Assembly: GCA_008828725.1 (NCBI GenBank)
Contig: MEHQ01001158.1
Coordinates: 620,015 to 684,014 of the forward strand
Origin: Saccharina japonica
Lineage: Eukaryota > Sar > Phaeophyceae > Laminariales > Laminariaceae
Reading direction: 5' to 3'
Length of the DNA: 64,000 nucleotides
Shown here: piece by piece, positions 58,615 to 64,000 of the stretch
Numbering within the stretch: position 1 is the first letter of the stretch
Layout: every line of letters begins with the position of its first letter
Notes under the pieces: generated by a model
Seen by the model: the letters and a program-made list of their open reading frames with translations, nothing else
Databases searched by the model: none
What the model was told of the DNA's origin: nothing
Made by a program: the position numbers and the translations under genes

Positions 58615-59547
58615 GTGCCCTAAAGTAGTAGTTCCGCGCCTAATCACGGAAATTGTTGCGTGTCATCGTATTAATAGCAGGGTGCGCAATGCTACCCACG
58701 GTGTATTGCTATTCGGGGCGTCGGCTAGAAACAAAGGTTTGGTAATATGGTAGCAGGTGGTTATTCAGCGGGGCAAGGGGTCTGAGGTGCACAATCTTCG
58801 GGAGTATTGACATCATATTGAATTCCTGTGGTACGTACCTGTAACCATGGCATATGTTATTTAGTATCCAGGGCTCCGGCGCCTGTTCCTTGTAGCGCAG
58901 CGTGAGCTAGAAAACGGGTTGCGCTTTCGCGCCGCCGGCGTGTGCCCCCCCCCCCCACAGGCCCCCCCCGGAGGGTCGCCGGATGCCAAAAAATAATTAA
59001 AATGCGACAATTGCGTTAGTATACGCCCGACAGTCACTTGACATATATACGTAGTGTGTTTAGACAAAGTTGCCTCAATTATCTTTCCACACCTCCGGCG
59101 GGAAGGACATGCCCAACAGGCTTTTCTTCTGTCGCCTGCGGTGAAGAACGTTGCGCGGCGCGAAACGCAAAGCGCCTTCCGACGCTTGTTGCGCTTAACA
59201 GCAATGTATTCCAATGCGGAAGTTGCGCCAGCGCGACAGCTAATGCACGCCCTACCGGCAACCGTTCTGCGGCATTTCGGCAAGGCGGGGATGTTTGCTG
59301 CCATCCCCGGTTTCAGGCATGGACCTTGCCGTCACCGGCAGTGTTGAGTGGGAATGGAAAAGCAAGCTGGTGTCAGACCAAAGCCTCTGACATGTTAGCA
59401 CGCCCCTTGTTGTCGATATCACCTCCTTTGGTGTCGACCCCCTTGCTATCACACCCTCTTGTTATCACGCCATCTGCAGTCTGGCCGAGGGCTATTAACA
59501 GTAACGCTCCTTAGCAATCATTAGTAACATTTGTACACCCCCTCGTT

Positions 59548-59573
59548 ATCACCCCCCCCCCCCCCCCCCCCCC
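59548..59573. repeat. C-run tract
   Basis: A run of about 25 C bounded by CACACCCCCT-type sequence. The surrounding 59400-59600 is a degenerate TATCAC(A/C)CCCC repeat. Confidence 0.85.
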
Positions 59574-60344
59574 GTTACCACACCCCCTAGCTGCGGGGCT
59601 CCCGTGCATGTTGCTTATATCACCGGGGATGCGTTCTATAGCACACACCCTCATAACAGCCCACCCGGTGATAATGTTTTTAACTGGTTAAAATGAAATC
59701 ACCGGGGTGTGCTTTCTTCCGTGTTATATTTATACGGTGCTTACTCCAAATGCGTTGTCAGATTGATATTTAAGATTTAATACTACTATTATTGAATATG
59801 CCTGAATTAAAACTGGTCACGTACCATACCTACAGCAGTAGTATTTATGTGGTTGGTTGGCACTCGTACGTAATGGTACATGAATATACCTGGTATATGA
59901 TAACATCATATATATGATAATGTGTGATATTCGTGTGACAACCACCACGACAACGAACAGACTCCTTATTATGACACAATCAAAACTTGTTGCACAGGTA
60001 TAGAGGTATAGGTACTTGTGTATAAACTCAATATTTTAGGTGGCCCTTTGTAAGGGACCCCGCGATAAAGGAAAACGGCTTATTATTAATAGGAACTTAA
60101 ACGTCTGCCCACCATTTTTGCCCACTATTAATAATGACTGTAAAGGGGCCGGTGCCAACTCGGACAAGGGACGTTGGTATATAAGGGACCTCCAATCCCG
60201 AACGCACTATTAACCTATTAATAGTGTAGGGTACTCTTAAAAGTAACTATTAATACCTACGTATGTATGTACTACTGGTGTATTCAGTAACAACTACCCG
60301 GCAGGGTCAGTGCGTTCCACAACATCACACTTTTTTCTCTTGCA

Positions 60345-60550
60345 TGCACCTGGATTGCTAGCAGGGTAGGTCTTGCCTGTCGTATATGGCATTGGATTGT
60401 CTGCTCTGCTTACTGCACTGAGCGTAGTATCTCTGTGTCGTAGTTTTGTGACCACAGAACTGGTACCTTTTTAGGATAGAAGAATCGGCACGGACACTGG
60501 GTGTGCTGGATGTCGACGGGTAGAAAGGAAGGTTTAATGAGAAGAACACA
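60345..60550 (+). repeat. Dispersed 200-bp repeat, family H
   Basis: Starts GCACCTGGATTGCTAGCAGG and contains GTAGTTTTGTGACCACAGAA and GGATGTCGACGGGTAGAAAG. It matches 61470 in the same orientation. Confidence 0.8.
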
Positions 60551-61469
60551 CACACATCACAATACTGCTGTCGTACATATTTATAAATATTGAAAAAATA
60601 ACAGCTGTGAGGTCGAGGATTTCGCCGAAAATCAACTTTGAAAGCTGAGTGTGATATATATTATGTCATACTTCTCAGTATGATATGCCAGGTAATCCAT
60701 GATTTCTGAGGTTTTCCTCATTAGTTCGAGTTCATTTTTATTTTTGTTATTTTCTCCTCTCTTTGTCTTTCGTGTTTGGGACGAAGATGAGGCGGAATTG
60801 AGTAGGAAGCGCTACACATCCGCTGTAGTTTTTTTTTTTTTTTTGTCCATCCCATTTACTATCTTTGCCCTCTATTCTCTCTCCGTGTTTGATCGTAACT
60901 CAGATCCGGGGTCCCTAAGTAGGCTCTTCTCCTACAGTACCTCCCCATTACGGTTCATATGATACGTGGCTTTTCATTTGTATCGCGAGAAAATTTCAGC
61001 ACTTTCTTCCCTCGTCGACTCTCGTCGAATTGTGCCTGCTCACGCTATAATGGGTAATGGGCGCTATCGACAGTTGTTGGTGTCCTTTGAGAATAAAAAT
61101 CTCAATACGGAGACTTGAACCCTCGATCTCAAACTTAACAGTCTTCGTGTGGGTGGCGCCCAAGGGAATGGGGAGGGGGAGGGACGACGGTCGTGGGGAA
61201 ACCGCGGTTGACGAAAGCAGGAAGGATACGACAGACAGGGTAGCAAGGTACCAGACCGACTACTCGTAGTTGGTAGAACCTGTCTCGTCTGTACTACCGG
61301 TACAAAAACTGCCTCGGCTGCCTGGAGAGTGCTTTTGTTGTGGTCCGGTTGCATGTCCTTTCCTTTCGCTCTCAGTCTTCCTCTGTTGACGTTGTTTGTT
61401 TGTTTGTTTGTTTGTTTTTCTTTTTTTTCGCTTCTTTTATTTTCTTTTCGTTTTTTCTTTTCCCCTCTT

Positions 61470-61715
61470 TTAACGCATCTGGATTGCTAGCAGGGTAGGT
61501 CGTGCCTGTCGTATATCGTGGTATGGCATTGCATCGTTTGCTCTGCTTATTGCACTACTGCCGTGCATTGCAACGTAGTATCTCTGTCGTGGTTTTGTGA
61601 CCACATAACTTGCATCTCTCTATTAATAGGAAAAAGAGTCGGCACGGTCACTGGGCTATTAATATATGCTGAATGTCGACGGGTAAACATAACGGTTTCA
61701 TGTGCAGAACACACA
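61470..61715 (+). repeat. Dispersed 200-bp repeat, family H
   Basis: Same blocks as 60345 with CTATTAATAG-type insertions. It ends at GCAGAACACACAC next to a family C element. Confidence 0.8.
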
Positions 61716-61735
61716 CAACACCTATTAATAGTATC

Positions 61736-61821
61736 ATATACGACTCTGTCCCTAAATATAAGCACCATTTTAATTGAATTGTAATCCACAAAATGTGCTT
61801 ATATTTAGGGACGGAGTGGTA
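61736..61821. mobile_element. Short inverted-repeat element, family C
   Basis: CGACTCTGTCCCTAAATATA opposes GCTTATATTTAGGGACGGAG almost perfectly over 25 bp, with an AT-rich centre. Its low divergence suggests it is one of the younger copies. Confidence 0.8.
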
Positions 61822-62430
61822 CTGTATATCAGGTATCAACACACACACATTTAAAACTCAGAAGTCAGCGTTCATTATATATTCCAATTGATACACCACC
61901 CACGTATATATTCGATTTCAATATCGAAAGACACATGCATAATTATATCGTCTGTATGAATTCGTTTCCCGATGACTGCTGTCATCTCACGTACATATAT
62001 ATATATTTTATTATTTCGACGTGCTGACGTCCCGTTATCTCAACTATTTGTTTTTTCATATTTTAACGTGCCATTGTGTCACTGGTCCGTTTCCCCGTTT
62101 TAGCGGAAAATCACTACAGCCCACACCAACTCGCTGTTGGCAAATGCGAGGCATTTTATGTCTGGTTATTTTCACCGTAGTCATTTCTCAGGTTTTCTCG
62201 TATTTTCGCATTTCATTTACGTACATTAATGTGTATTTGCGTTAATATTTTCCACATATTTATTTCCAGGTATTTTCAAGTTTTCGCCTTTTCGTTCTCG
62301 CCTTTTCTTGTTTTCGTGTTTTCCACCTGCAATTTTAGCTGTAGGTGATCACCAGGTACTGGTAGAGAGGAGTGGTCCCTCTACGCGCTCCTAGCGCGGG
62401 TTGGGTAATGCCGGCTGCCCGCTAAAAGCA

Positions 62431-62580
62431 ATTTTGTCATTAATAAGAGACATGCCAAGCAGGGCAAAACGTGCCCTGTCAAAGGTGTATGTAGGACCGA
62501 GTGCTCCCCACTAAAACCTAGTCGTTTGGTGTCAGTCAAGGCATGTCAAGGGGTGAAAGTGCTGTCTCCTGACATCTTTG
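62431..62580 (+). repeat. Diverged relative of repeat A
   Basis: TTGTCATTAATAAGAGACAT, GCCAAGCAGGGCAAAACGTG, CCACTAAAACCTAGTCGTTT and CTGACATCTTTGG follow the same order as in 32900-33075. Repeat A is therefore a dispersed family and not unique to the palindrome. Confidence 0.75.
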
Positions 62581-63157
62581 GGCTGCAAGCGTCTGTGAAA
62601 ACGCTTGGCACAGATGGGAGTAACCGGTGTGGCAGTATGCGGAGTAGTGCTGGTTGCCGCTATAGTGCGGTAATTGTTGGCTGGCGCATATATGCCGGCA
62701 CTACTGCTGTACGTAGGGGGCCAATGCTGCTACTGCTGTGCTGTGGTACACCTGGTATAGAAGTAACCACGTATGTACTATTAATATTAGTATTAATATT
62801 TACCAGTACAGTATGAACTATTAATATGAACCCGTTCGGGCTGGTCGGTGTTACTTGCCGAGTTACTTGCCCGGTGGCTCGTTGTTCTTTTTTCTTTAGC
62901 TTTCAAGAGAGGTTTTATGTTCCTCTCGTTCTTTGCTCGTTGGCTACGTATGAGTACATGAGTACGTACGATGAGTAGTATTAATAGCTGGTTCGAGGAA
63001 CGAACGCCTGCTACTGCTGTCTTCTCCTCCCTTTACAGCTTTGCTACACTCCGACACCCCCGGGATTTCAAGCCAACCACAATCCCGAAGGGGAACCTTG
63101 TATGTACACGCGGATAGCACCAGGTATACAGTCAGTACACCGTATTCTATCACCCGG

Positions 63158-63357
63158 GTGATGAGATATCACCCCATCACCCCCCTTCGGCCGAACGTTT
63201 TCCCGACAACGGGCAGAGTGTGAATTAAACACCCAGCGACGTGTCTATGGAAGTATCTCGACGAGATCTTGGGAAAACCTTCATTTTCGCCATCTTCGTT
63301 GGGTGTGTGTTGTCGGAGAAAACCGGCTCCGAAATTCGTACCAGTGGGTGTATTGCC
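63158..63357. mobile_element. MITE-like element, family E
   Basis: GGTGATGAGATATCACCCCA at the left and TTCGTACCAGTGGGTGTATT at the right. AGCGACGTGTCTATGGAAGT and TCGACGAGATCTTGGGAAAA lie inside. Confidence 0.7.
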
Positions 63358-64000
63358 TCATCACTTGATTACAGTATAATGTATACCTGGTACGTATCAG
63401 GCATGTACATACCAGGTATCATATTATTCGTATAATGTGATACCAGGTATTAATTATTAATACCTGGTACCGGTCTCTATATCGTTCAAACAACTGCCAA
63501 GTTTCTGGTTTAACATACCTCAAGAAGTGCTATATACGAATGCACAGCAGCAGTTCGTTGTTGGTACATACATGTTACATATAGATACGCGCGGGCATTT
63601 TTACCCGGTACTTTTTACGTACCACATACATATCATATTCATATTTACCACACTGATATTTGTTTCCAGGTATTTTGGCGTTTTCCCATTTTGGTTTTCG
63701 TATTTTGGCACATGGCATACAGCTACATTAGGAATTGTTGCACAGCAGTTGTTTGTCCGCACAATGCATGCGAGGCATTTTATACTGGTGAGTTTGCCAC
63801 GCATTAGTTTCCGTTGGCTCGTTACAGCACCAGTAAGTAGTCTACAGAGTAGCAGCGAGTGTAGTGTATTGGTAATATCTACTTCTATGGCGTACCAGGT
63901 ACCTGGTAGGACACTCCAATTGCCTGAAGCTCCTGTGTCGACGAACTCGTTATCCGCTGTTTTTTATTGCAAGAGCCCAAAAGTCGCCCACGACAGTTAG

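Larger units (their letters stand above)
39766..64000. other. Repeat-rich region without a supportable gene
   Basis: I checked the longer open frames for conserved motifs, GC-rich exon-like blocks with splice sites, and known domains, and found none I can defend. The stretch holds family A, C, D and E elements, reversed 'CAGATCATA' copies, several minisatellites, an exon-like dispersed repeat (43311, 56128), a tRNA-like sequence (56338) and a three-copy 200-bp repeat (58050, 60345, 61470). GC-rich blocks at about 48690-49170 and 58860-59350 are unassigned. Confidence 0.6.

Noticed and set aside
58440..58628. Open frame with a run of about 29 tyrosines
   Set aside because: It is the (TAC)n microsatellite read in one frame.
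58861..59304. 147-codon - strand frame with many Cys and Arg
   Set aside because: GC-rich with Cys-rich stretches that resemble a zinc-binding domain only loosely; C-runs inside it cause spurious Gly/Pro stretches.
61085..61150. tRNA-like T-arm on the - strand
   Set aside because: Only a weak GGTTCAAGTCT box is visible, and no matching A box or cloverleaf can be drawn.

Overview
This window reads as nuclear DNA of an intron-rich eukaryote, most likely a brown alga (Phaeophyceae; inference). Short GC-rich exons sit in long introns crowded with small inverted-repeat elements and microsatellites. One gene encodes an NB-ARC protein ending in TPRs, a candidate immune-receptor type described in Ectocarpus. 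Fewer than 4 kb of the 64 kb can be supported as coding.

Layout. (1) 403-11697, + strand: the 3' part of a DEAH-box RNA helicase gene (DHX33/DHX40-like), eight exons covering the end of the helicase core, the HA2 region and the OB-fold domain. Its introns hold a 1.05-kb tandem duplication, repeated fragments of its own second visible exon, and several mobile inverted-repeat elements. (2) 15810-19711, + strand: a complete-looking two-exon NB-ARC-TPR gene of about 925 aa, with a helical N-terminal domain, P-loop, kinase-2, MHD motif, TPRs and a hydrophobic C-terminus. (3) 24393-31851, - strand: seven exons of NDUFV1, the FMN/NADH-binding subunit of respiratory complex I. (4) 34621-35513, + strand: the two preceding NDUFV1 exons, lying in the opposite orientation to the rest of the gene. 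(5) 35567-39765: a near-perfect 4.2-kb palindrome with 2090-bp arms. (6) 39766-64000: no gene I can support, only interspersed repeats, tandem repeats, an exon-like dispersed repeat and a tRNA-like sequence.

The main observation is the broken NDUFV1 gene. The two + strand exons join exactly in phase to the first - strand exon, and TTGG-type repeat lies on both sides of the break in the same transcript orientation. One inversion between the 766-bp repeat at 32579-33344 and its inverted copy at 37676-38441 would put all nine exons on one strand. Either the assembly is wrong here (a single N lies at 32578) or this is a real palindrome-mediated inversion.

A second theme is partial exon duplication. 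In three places an exon edge, with its splice site and neighbouring intron, has been copied locally. The helicase and NDUFV1 are housekeeping genes; only the NB-ARC-TPR gene looks like accessory or defence content. I see no operon-like or functional link between the genes.
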